Assembly (NCBI GenBank): GCA_913055635.1
Contig: CAJXLK010000034.1
Coordinates: forward strand, 1 to 52,421
Direction of reading: 5' to 3'
DNA length: 52,421 nt
Source of the DNA: an uncultured Bacteroidota bacterium
GTDB lineage: Bacteria; Bacteroidota; Bacteroidia; Bacteroidales; UBA12077
The notes under the pieces: generated by a model
The model's database searches: none
The model's input: the letters and a program-made list of their open reading frames with translations, nothing else
What the model was told of the DNA's origin: nothing
Program-made: the position numbers and the translations under genes
In this document: one piece after another, positions 1 to 6,372 of the stretch
Numbering within the stretch: position 1 is the stretch's first letter
How the letters are laid out: each line of letters opens with the position of its first letter

Positions 1-74
1 ATTGACCACATAATGTCTGTTTTAAGATTCAGACCATATTGAGTTACAAACTATTAATTAAGTTATATACTTAT

Positions 75-131
75 GAAACCCTCATGCACCGACTAGCACA
101 AAAGGTAATGAATAAAACATGAGGGTTCCAT
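75..131 (+). repeat. Interspersed hairpin element, copy E1
   Basis: Imperfect inverted repeat of about 56 nt. The 5' arm GAAACCCTCATG pairs with the 3' arm CATGAGGGTTCC, and the loop contains GCACAAAAGG. It is followed by CATGGC and a spacer of about 77 nt leading into copy E2, giving a 136-bp tandem unit. The spacer (about 137-206) recurs almost identically on the minus strand near 22838-22900 and 52330-52400. In this copy the KPA-type reading frame seen in other copies is broken by a stop and a 1-nt length change. Confidence 0.8.
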
Positions 132-210
132 GGCATAGGTTACCGAGACCAACGAATTACATACTATTATTATACTGAAATACAAACTGTTAATTAAGTT
201 ATATCCTTAT

Positions 211-268
211 GAAACCTGCATCCAATAAATTACACAACAAGGACATGTTTATTTCATGCAGGTTCCAT
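211..268 (+). repeat. Interspersed hairpin element, copy E2
   Basis: Second unit of the tandem pair. The arms are GAAACCTGCAT and ATGCAGGTTCC, and the loop contains ACACAACAAGG. The arm sequence differs from E1 but is still complementary to its partner. A short frame opens at the ATG at 209-211 and runs 23 codons (begins MKPASNKLHNK). The sequence after the hairpin decays and ends in TATACGAATGAA directly at the gmhB start. Confidence 0.8.
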
Positions 269-318
269 GTGACCAATTAATTAAAAAATAAACACATGAA
301 TAAATTTTTTATATACGA

Positions 319-906
319 ATGAACCAGAACAGGGATGATCAAACGAAGCGGCGGGCCATTTTTCTCGACCGCGACGGGGTATTAAACGTGGAGAAGACCT
401 TTGTTCTTTCACCCGGACAAATGGAGTTGATGGAGGGGGCCGGGGAAGCCCTCAGGCGGATCAACGAATCGGATTATCTGGCGGTGGTGGTGACCAATCA
501 ATCGGCGGTAGCCCGGGCCTATATCACCCTGGAGGAGCTGGATGCGATTCACCGACAGATGCGACGGCAATTGGAGCAGGCCGGGGGGCACCTGGATGGG
601 TTGTATTTCTGTCCCCACCGTGAGCGGTTGGATGGGGAGCAGGGTGATCCGCAGTTCATAAAGGATTGTGCATGCCGCAAACCCAAGCCGGGCTTGCTTT
701 TTCAAGCCGCCCGGGAGCTGAATATCGACCTGAAACAATCTTTCATGATCGGTGATAGTGCGCGGGATATAGAGGCCGGTAAAAATGCCGGGTGTACCAC
801 CATTGGCGTGCGAACCGGGCATGGCCTCAAGGGGTTGACTCACCCCCCTGATCATATTTTTGATGATGTGAAAGGGGCAGTCGAATATATCCTGGGAGAT
901 ACCTGA
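319..906 (+). CDS. gmhB: D-glycero-D-manno-heptose 1,7-bisphosphate 7-phosphatase (HAD family)
   Basis: HAD-superfamily phosphatase that removes the 7-phosphate from heptose bisphosphate during synthesis of the ADP-heptose used in LPS core; cytoplasmic. The 195-residue length is normal for the family. Visible motifs are the nucleophile motif DRDG at 17-20, VVTNQS (motif II), the zinc-binding pair CPH ... CAC, the CRKPKPG loop (motif III lysine) and GDSARDIEAG (motif IV). The C-x-H and C-x-C zinc ligands favour GmhB or histidinol phosphatase over generic HADs. No other heptose or histidine gene is nearby, so substrate rests on similarity. The only usable ATG lies at the edge of the repeat element upstream, and no Shine-Dalgarno sequence is seen. 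Confidence 0.88.
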   Translation: MNQNRDDQTKRRAIFLDRDGVLNVEKTFVLSPGQMELMEGAGEALRRINESDYLAVVVTNQSAVARAYITLEELDAIHRQMRRQLEQAGGHLDGLYFCPHRERLDGEQGDPQFIKDCACRKPKPGLLFQAARELNIDLKQSFMIGDSARDIEAGKNAGCTTIGVRTGHGLKGLTHPPDHIFDDVKGAVEYILGDT

Positions 907-1056
907 TTGGGTTCCATCCCGGAAGGAGCTGTGCCCTCCCAATGATATGAACCCGGTAATGGAAATTGAATCTGTATCCCGGAAGGATCTTATTTCGGCA
1001 GAGTTTATGACTCCCAATGATAGGAATCCGGTGATGAAAAGCAAAGCGGCCAGGTA
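907..1056. repeat. Imperfect direct repeat between convergent genes
   Basis: Two related blocks, about 916-962 and 976-1036, share ATCCCGGAAGGA, then CTCCCAATGATA, then GAA.CCGGT.ATG, with a variable middle. They fill the gap between convergent gmhB and the deacetylase gene. GGGTTC and GAACCC in the first block can pair, so the region may also help termination, but there is no clear T-tract. Confidence 0.55.
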
Positions 1057-2361
1057 TTACTGTTCAAAAACCAGCCGCAGCATTTCGCGGTATACCGTTT
1101 CCCATCCTTTCCAATGGCCATGATCGCTGAGGGCTTCATTGTGCCAGATGCTGATGAACGTGCCGTTGACCCGTTTAACCTTCTCAATCAAGTCTTCTAC
1201 CATCGATATCGCTTCGGTGATGTTGTAACCTTTGTGCTGGTTGAGGGTGATGTCCATGAGCTGGAAAGGATAAACCATCAGGGAGGTTTCTTGTTCCTGC
1301 TGCAGGTCATAATAGTTAAACGGGGTGCATGTGCCGGCGCGAAAACCAATATCGGTGGCATAGCCCATGGTGTAATCTTCCTGTATGCCGGCTTTAATCA
1401 GGTTGTTGTAGGTCTCGTTGAAGTGTATTTTCAGATAGTGCTGGCGGCTTTTGGTGACCTTGCGGCCGATGATGTTTTCGAGTTTGCCAATTTCCTGGTT
1501 CAACAGTTCATAATCTTTAAAAGCACGATAGGATGGGTGCAGCCCTACATCAAAACGCCCCGCCAGGTCCCGAATTAAGTTCTGGTAGGCGGTTTTATCG
1601 ATGGATACATTGTCATCAAATTTTCCACTGTTCCCTACCAAAAAGAACCAAAGGGGGTTGATGTTGTATTTTTGATGGATGTCGAAGAAGACGTCATAGG
1701 TGTCGTAAGGATCTCTCTTGCTGGCCAGGGTTTGGTAACGGCGGATATTGTCTTCGATGTTGAGGTTCAATAGGGAGCGCAGGGTGGCCCCAAGGGTTCG
1801 GCTGATGCCTTTGAACAGGAAAGCATAGGCATTGTCAATGTCAATGGTCGAGATGTATTGGAATGCCCTGGAGCCGGGGCGAAAGCCCGGGAAATGCTCG
1901 GCAAGCATATCGGCCAGGATATAAGCCCATTGATCGATGATGGGCTCCTGAAGAAAATTGTTGTTGTAGGCCAGGCTTTGTTTGGCCTCAAACCGCCCAT
2001 GCTCATCCTGATAAAAGGGTAGGTTTTCCTCGTACCTGGATATCAGGTAAAAGGAGGCTGCAAAAAGATCGAACGGGATGTGGGAGTTGTCATCGGTCTG
2101 AAAAAAGATCTTGACGTTGTCCCATTGGGTGACAAAGGGCTCCTTGGCAGTGATGTGCTGTTCAAAGAGCAGCTCTCTGGGCCGGATAACCAAGGCATCG
2201 CCCACATCATCAACCGAGTAGTTGATTTTGGGGCCATCGTGGTTTTGAAATTTTTGTGGATCCTGGGTAAGCTCATATTCTACCTTCAGGATTTTTGAGA
2301 AGATCACCCCTGCAATATACGAGAGCCTGGATGTTATATTGTTGGTATAGAGAAGTATCAA
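1057..2361 (-). CDS. Polysaccharide deacetylase family protein (DUF7033-type N-terminus)
   Basis: Cytoplasmic-looking protein of 434 residues resembling a common Bacteroidota family: an N-terminal domain starting ILLYTNNITSRL followed by a NodB-like carbohydrate deacetylase fold. The core shows STIDIDNAY (the metal-binding Asp region), GLHPSY (His motif), GFRAGT (conserved RxGT loop) and FISIWHNEAL near the end. The likely role is de-N-acetylation in surface polysaccharide or cell-wall assembly; the substrate is unknown. The start is TTG: an in-frame TGA lies two codons upstream, no ATG follows for well over 100 residues, and the encoded N-terminus fits the family. The -7 box at 2380-2387 leaves a leader of only about 10 nt. 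Confidence 0.8.
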   Translation of the reverse strand: MILLYTNNITSRLSYIAGVIFSKILKVEYELTQDPQKFQNHDGPKINYSVDDVGDALVIRPRELLFEQHITAKEPFVTQWDNVKIFFQTDDNSHIPFDLFAASFYLISRYEENLPFYQDEHGRFEAKQSLAYNNNFLQEPIIDQWAYILADMLAEHFPGFRPGSRAFQYISTIDIDNAYAFLFKGISRTLGATLRSLLNLNIEDNIRRYQTLASKRDPYDTYDVFFDIHQKYNINPLWFFLVGNSGKFDDNVSIDKTAYQNLIRDLAGRFDVGLHPSYRAFKDYELLNQEIGKLENIIGRKVTKSRQHYLKIHFNETYNNLIKAGIQEDYTMGYATDIGFRAGTCTPFNYYDLQQEQETSLMVYPFQLMDITLNQHKGYNITEAISMVEDLIEKVKRVNGTFISIWHNEALSDHGHWKGWETVYREMLRLVFEQ

Positions 2362-2379
2362 TGGTCAAGCTATTTTTTT

Positions 2380-2387
2380 CAAATATA
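2380..2387 (-). promoter_or_regulatory. Bacteroidota -7 box for the deacetylase gene
   Basis: Reads TATATTTG on the minus strand, an exact TAnnTTTG match, in the 33-bp gap between mutS2 and the deacetylase start. No good -33 TTTG was seen at the usual spacing. It implies a very short 5' leader. Confidence 0.55.
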
Positions 2388-2394
2388 ATAAATT

Positions 2395-4902
2395 TTACTG
2401 ATCGAATTCAACCACGGTAATGCCGGCCCCCCCATATTCGACATGTTCATCCCTGAAGCTTTTAACCACTTGCACTGTACCCAGGTAATCCCTGACCAGT
2501 TGACGCAGAGCGCCCGTTCCTTTGCCATGGAGTATCCTGACCCGGGAGGTGTTGACCATAATGGCTTCATCAATGAAATCGCGTACCATCTGAAGGGCTT
2601 CATCGGCGCGCTTGCCCCGGATGTCAAGCTCCGGGCGGAACTCCATCCGCCGCTGACTCAGATTGAAACTTTGCCCTGAAAGCCCATTGCTGGTTGATTT
2701 TTCCTGCTTTTGATATTCCTGTTCGTCAATTCGTTCCAGCCGGTTTTTTTCGATGGTGGTCATCATATTCCCAAAAGCCACTAAAATGGATTTATCATTG
2801 ATATCCATCACTTCACCTACGGCATCTCGTCCTTTCAGCCTGACCTTATCACCCTGCTGAAAGGGCCTGGCCTGGTTTGCCCCCTCTGCCTTGTGGTTGG
2901 TGTTATTGGTTGGTCTCGATTCCCGGGTCCGCTCCTTTGCCAGCTTTTGCTTTTGCTGGCGTATATCCGCCTGCTTGGGGTCGTGATGGGCATTTTCTTT
3001 TTGCTGAAAAGCCCGGGTTTTGAAATTTTCAAAGGCTTTCCTGGCTTCCCGCGTTTTTTGTTTATCCGCCTGGCTCTCCTTGATTTGACGAATCGTGTTT
3101 TCAATTTTCTTGTTGGCTTCATCCAACATGGCCCGGGCTTGTTGTTCGGCCTCTTGCTTGATTTGCTTTTTTTGCTGCTCGGCCGATGCCAGTTCCCGGC
3201 TATACTGATCCAGGGTCTTTTCCAGTTTCTTTTCTTTTTCTTTGATCGACTCTCTTTTTTTCTCCCAGTATCGTTTGTCGCGGATGATGTCTTTGAGGTT
3301 TTTATCGAAGTTGATATGTTGCTGGCCAACTTTGGAAGAAGCTTGCTGGAGCACATCAGCGGGAAGGCCTATTTTTTTGGCGATTTCAAAGGCAAAAGAA
3401 CTGCCGGGTTCGCCAATGGTGAGCTGGTAAAGGGGTGACATCTTGTCAGTATCGAAGAGCATGGCTCCGTTTTCAATGCCACGGGTGGAAGAGGCAAAAT
3501 GTTTGAGGTTGGCATAATGGGTGGTAATCAGCCCCATCACTTGTTTTTGGTTGAGGCGGTCCAGAATGGCTTCGGCGATGGCACCCCCTAAAACCGGTTC
3601 GGTACCTGCTCCGAACTCGTCGATCAATACCAGTGAATGGTCGTCGGCATAGCGGATGAAATTCTTCATGTTGACCAGATGGGAGCTGTAGGTACTTAAG
3701 TCATTCTCAATGGATTGATCGTCCCCTATATTGATGAACAGGTTTTTGAAAATCCCCATCTCCGAACCGTGTTTTAACGGGACAAGCAAACCACATTGAA
3801 ACATATACTGAATCAGGCCGGTGGTGGTCAGGCAAACCGATTTTCCACCGGCATTGGGGCCCGAGATGACCAATATGCGCTGTTGATCAGGGTCCAGGGC
3901 CACATCAAGGGGAACAACCTGCCGGTTTTCTTTTTTCAAGTTGAGGTAGAGCAGGGGATGGACCGCCCGGTGCCAGCGAATGTGTGGTTGATTGACCACC
4001 GCCGGCTTGATGGCTTCAATATCGCGAGCGAATAATGCCTTAGCCCTGATAAAATCGATTGTACCCAGAAAGTCAATGGCTTGCTGTAATTCATCCAGGT
4101 AGGGGCGAATGTCATCGGCAAAAGCCGTCAGTATCCGGATGATCTCCCTTCTTACCTCATACCTCAGTTCCTTGAGTTGATTGTTGATCTCGACGATTTC
4201 CCGGGGTTCGATGTAAACGGTTTTACCTGAAGCCGACTCATCCTGAATCACCCCCTGTATCTTCCTTTTATGACGGGCATCTAAAGGTATAACCGTCCTG
4301 CCCTCCCGAATGGCCAGGGAAGAATCCTCCGCTGCGATCCCCTTTTCCTTGAGATCCTTGAATATGTGGTCAATCCGACCCGAAACACTCGATTCTTTTT
4401 CCCCGATCTCCCTGCGCAACCTTTTTAATTCCTGGGAGGCGCTGTCTTTGATCTCGCCCTTGTTGGTGAGGATCTGATCAATCCGCTCGCTGATGTAGGG
4501 ATAAACTTTTACCCTCTTTGACAGGTGGTATAAACCGGGATATTTGTCTTCTTCCCCATTCCTCTTCTTGAGAAAACCTGTGATTTGCCTGATGGTACTG
4601 AGGTTGAGCCTCAGCGCGTGTACCTCCTCTTGCTCCATATATCGGCCTTCGATCCGAATCTTTTCCAGGCCATCTTTCAGGTTGATGCAATGATCCAGGG
4701 GAAAATTTTCCTCCATTTCAATGATCTCCTTGAATTCTTCAACCTGCCCAATCAAACGTTGGATGAAACGGGCCGAGGTGGAGAATTTGATCTGATCACA
4801 CTTTTCCCTGCCCATGTCGCTGATGCAATGGGCATTTATCTTTTCACGGACTTTGTCAAACCCGACTTTCTGTTCAAAATTTTTGGGATACAGCACAGCC
4901 AT
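2395..4902 (-). CDS. mutS2: Endonuclease MutS2
   Basis: MutS-family ATPase of about 835 residues. It is not a mismatch-repair MutS: it lacks the mismatch-recognition domain and ends in an Smr nuclease domain, and family members act on branched DNA or on collided ribosomes. Visible features are a helical core and lever, Walker A GPNAGGKS near residue 345, Walker B LIDEFGAGTEP, a long charged coiled coil (about 510-620), a KOW-like stretch DKVRLKGRDAVGEV, and the C-terminal Smr domain with LDIRGKRADEAL and HGKGTGALR. The open frame extends 12 codons further upstream, but those codons overlap the -7 box at 4921-4928. The start MAVLYPKNFEQK also fits the family. Confidence 0.93.
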   Translation of the reverse strand: MAVLYPKNFEQKVGFDKVREKINAHCISDMGREKCDQIKFSTSARFIQRLIGQVEEFKEIIEMEENFPLDHCINLKDGLEKIRIEGRYMEQEEVHALRLNLSTIRQITGFLKKRNGEEDKYPGLYHLSKRVKVYPYISERIDQILTNKGEIKDSASQELKRLRREIGEKESSVSGRIDHIFKDLKEKGIAAEDSSLAIREGRTVIPLDARHKRKIQGVIQDESASGKTVYIEPREIVEINNQLKELRYEVRREIIRILTAFADDIRPYLDELQQAIDFLGTIDFIRAKALFARDIEAIKPAVVNQPHIRWHRAVHPLLYLNLKKENRQVVPLDVALDPDQQRILVISGPNAGGKSVCLTTTGLIQYMFQCGLLVPLKHGSEMGIFKNLFINIGDDQSIENDLSTYSSHLVNMKNFIRYADDHSLVLIDEFGAGTEPVLGGAIAEAILDRLNQKQVMGLITTHYANLKHFASSTRGIENGAMLFDTDKMSPLYQLTIGEPGSSFAFEIAKKIGLPADVLQQASSKVGQQHINFDKNLKDIIRDKRYWEKKRESIKEKEKKLEKTLDQYSRELASAEQQKKQIKQEAEQQARAMLDEANKKIENTIRQIKESQADKQKTREARKAFENFKTRAFQQKENAHHDPKQADIRQQKQKLAKERTRESRPTNNTNHKAEGANQARPFQQGDKVRLKGRDAVGEVMDINDKSILVAFGNMMTTIEKNRLERIDEQEYQKQEKSTSNGLSGQSFNLSQRRMEFRPELDIRGKRADEALQMVRDFIDEAIMVNTSRVRILHGKGTGALRQLVRDYLGTVQVVKSFRDEHVEYGGAGITVVEFDQ

Positions 4903-4920
4903 TCCTTTTTTTATTTTCTG

Positions 4921-4928
4921 CAAAATTA
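4921..4928 (-). promoter_or_regulatory. -7 box for mutS2
   Basis: Minus strand reads TAATTTTG, an exact TAnnTTTG match, 18 nt upstream of the ATG at 4902. It supports the shorter mutS2 start. The -33 element is weak. Confidence 0.5.
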
Positions 4929-5012
4929 ATATTTTCAAACTTCATCGGGAATGATTAACTTTCCGGGATTAATCATAACAAATTGATTTTTTACGTTGAA
5001 CCCATAAAAAAT

Positions 5013-5747
5013 ATGCGAAAAGGAGCTCTTCAACTCAACCGGCAATTTTTCTGGATTAGCCTGTTTGCTGTTTCCATGGCTTTTTTTGAGAGTGCAATCG
5101 TTATTTATATCCGGGAATTATATTACCCGGAAGGCTTTGGCTTTCCCCTGCGTCATATTGATCCCCATATAGCTGTCACCGAACTTATCCGCGAGTTTTT
5201 TTCGCTGGTTATGATTATTAGTGTGGCAGCGATGACTACCCGCAACTTTATGCAACGTTTTGCTCATTTTCTCTATGTCTTTGCCATCTGGGATATTTTT
5301 TACTACATATTTCTTAAACTGGTATTGGGTTGGCCGGCTAGTCTGCTGACCTGGGATGTGTTGTTCCTTATTCCTGTTACCTGGTCGGGACCTGTACTGA
5401 CCCCCATCCTGATTTCATTGATTATGATAGGTTTTGCTTTATTAATCCGGTTTTTTAATCATCAATCCGGCTATACTTTTTACCTGGAACCCAGAGAATG
5501 GGTGATATTGCTCGCCGGGGCGGTAGTGGTTTTCATTGCCTTTATATGGGATTTTACGCGATACATCTTTGTTCATATTGACCGGCAAATGGTTGGTAAG
5601 CCGGAAGTCCTGAGCGAATCGCTTCAGAAACTTTCTTATCAATATGAACCGGTCGCCTTTAACTGGTGGGTATTTGGCCTGGGTATCCTGCTGTTGCTAT
5701 CAACTCTGGTGATGATCTACCGACGCAATGCCAAAATGTATGGCTGA
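5013..5747 (+). CDS. Integral membrane protein of unknown function
   Basis: I do not recognise this family. The protein is about 244 residues from the ATG at 5013 (the open frame extends to a TTG at 4983). It has about six predicted membrane helices: FFWISLFAVSMAFF, FFSLVMIISVAAMT, FLYVFAIWDIFYYIFL, TPILISLIMIGFALLI, VILLAGAVVVFIAFIW and VFGLGILLLLSTLVMI. Hydrophilic loops contain YIRELYYPEGF and a region around LSYQYEPVAFNWW that probably lies outside the membrane. It is divergent from mutS2 and its stop is 1 nt before the PspC gene start, so the two are probably co-transcribed. That link hints at an envelope role but does not prove one. Confidence 0.75.
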   Translation: MRKGALQLNRQFFWISLFAVSMAFFESAIVIYIRELYYPEGFGFPLRHIDPHIAVTELIREFFSLVMIISVAAMTTRNFMQRFAHFLYVFAIWDIFYYIFLKLVLGWPASLLTWDVLFLIPVTWSGPVLTPILISLIMIGFALLIRFFNHQSGYTFYLEPREWVILLAGAVVVFIAFIWDFTRYIFVHIDRQMVGKPEVLSESLQKLSYQYEPVAFNWWVFGLGILLLLSTLVMIYRRNAKMYG

Positions 5748-5748
5748 G

Positions 5749-5949
5749 ATGGATAAATCCAAATTAAGACGCTCCAACAACAGAATGATCGGTGGGGTTT
5801 GCGCCGGCATTGCCGAATACTTTGGTTGGGATGTAACCCTGGTTCGGGTGATCTATGCCTTGATTACCTTCTTTAGCGTTGGTTTCCCTGGAGTATTGGC
5901 TTATATCATACTTTGGGCCCTTATACCTGCCAAATCGCTCAGGGGATAA
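5749..5949 (+). CDS. PspC domain protein
   Basis: Small membrane protein of 66 residues made of a single PspC domain: a basic N-terminus (KLRRSNNRMIGGVCAGIAEYF), then WDVTLVRVIYALITFF, then a second hydrophobic stretch ending YIILWALIPAK. PspC proteins act in envelope-stress responses, classically with PspB as regulators of the phage-shock response. Bacteroidota often carry such stand-alone forms without the rest of the psp operon, and no pspA is seen here. The start is the ATG at 5749, right after the stop of the preceding membrane protein. A longer frame from 5728 would overlap that gene and adds seven residues untypical of the family. Confidence 0.85.
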   Translation: MDKSKLRRSNNRMIGGVCAGIAEYFGWDVTLVRVIYALITFFSVGFPGVLAYIILWALIPAKSLRG

Positions 5950-6055
5950 ACAGCATTTGTTAGCTGAAGTGGTGATGAGGTCGGTCTAAATCATTTGCAA
6001 TGTCTGTAATGAATGGGCCCCGAATACACCATTGGGTATAATGATTCAACCCCGG

Positions 6056-6097
6056 CCAGGTGATTTGTGAGCTGTGACACACAAATTATCATCCTGG
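6056..6097 (+). other. Hairpin in the PspC-kinase intergenic region
   Basis: CCAGGTGATTTGTG pairs with CACAAATTATCATCCTGG with small bulges, leaving a loop of about 10 nt. There is no T-run, so it is not a classical intrinsic terminator. The rest of 5950-6145 shows nothing else recognisable. Confidence 0.4.
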
Positions 6098-6147
6098 GAA
6101 ACCTTCCGGATCCAATCATCCTTGAAATCTTAAAAGAACAATCAAAT

Positions 6148-6205
6148 GAAACCTGCATCTAAGAACTTACACAACAAGGACATGATTATTCCATGCAGGT
6201 TCCAT
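6148..6205 (+). repeat. Interspersed hairpin element, copy E3
   Basis: Arms GAAACCTGCAT and ATGCAGGTTCC; loop contains ACACAACAAGG. It is nearly identical to E4, exactly 90 bp downstream. It lies inside the 58-codon open frame 6146-6322. Confidence 0.8.
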
Positions 6206-6237
6206 AAGGCCAAAAAATTAAATAAAAATAACCTGAC

Positions 6238-6295
6238 GAAACCTGCATCCAAGAACTTACACAACAAGGACATGATTATTTCATGCAGGTTCCAT
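6238..6295 (+). repeat. Interspersed hairpin element, copy E4
   Basis: Same arms and loop as E3. The spacer after it ends in ATCGTATGAA, similar to the unit boundary seen at other copies, about 45 bp before the sensor kinase start. Confidence 0.8.
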
Positions 6296-6372
6296 ACGGC
6301 CAATATATTAATAAACAAATAATCGTATGAAATAGATTAAAATATTTGTTAACTTCAAACAAATTTATACCC

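Larger units (their letters stand above)
6146..6322 (+). other. 58-codon open frame spanning two hairpin elements
   Basis: ATG to TAA, below the usual ORF length cut-off. It encodes two copies of KPASKNLHNKDMII.CRFH at a 30-residue period, because the E3/E4 spacing is 90 bp. The product would be small, basic and without a signal peptide. The second copy differs by one silent and one replacement change, as expected of a recent duplication. Because the DNA is an inverted-repeat element, the frame may be incidental; I do not call it a confirmed gene. Confidence 0.25.

Noticed and set aside
75-268. Tandem hairpins as a CRISPR array
   Set aside because: Units are about 136 bp, repeats are self-complementary over more than half their length, arms differ between units, and the spacer is the conserved part; no cas genes are present.
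2893-3438. Hydrophobic plus-strand ORF opposite mutS2
   Set aside because: It is the antisense shadow of the mutS2 coiled coil; Lys/Glu codons read backwards give Phe/Leu-rich frames.
6148-6295. Hairpins as integron attC sites
   Set aside because: The arms lack the RYYYAAC/GTTRRRY core sites, there is no integrase, and no gene cassettes lie between units.
6346-6372. TTG start for the sensor kinase
   Set aside because: The nine extra residues precede a clean signal peptide that begins at the ATG at 6373.
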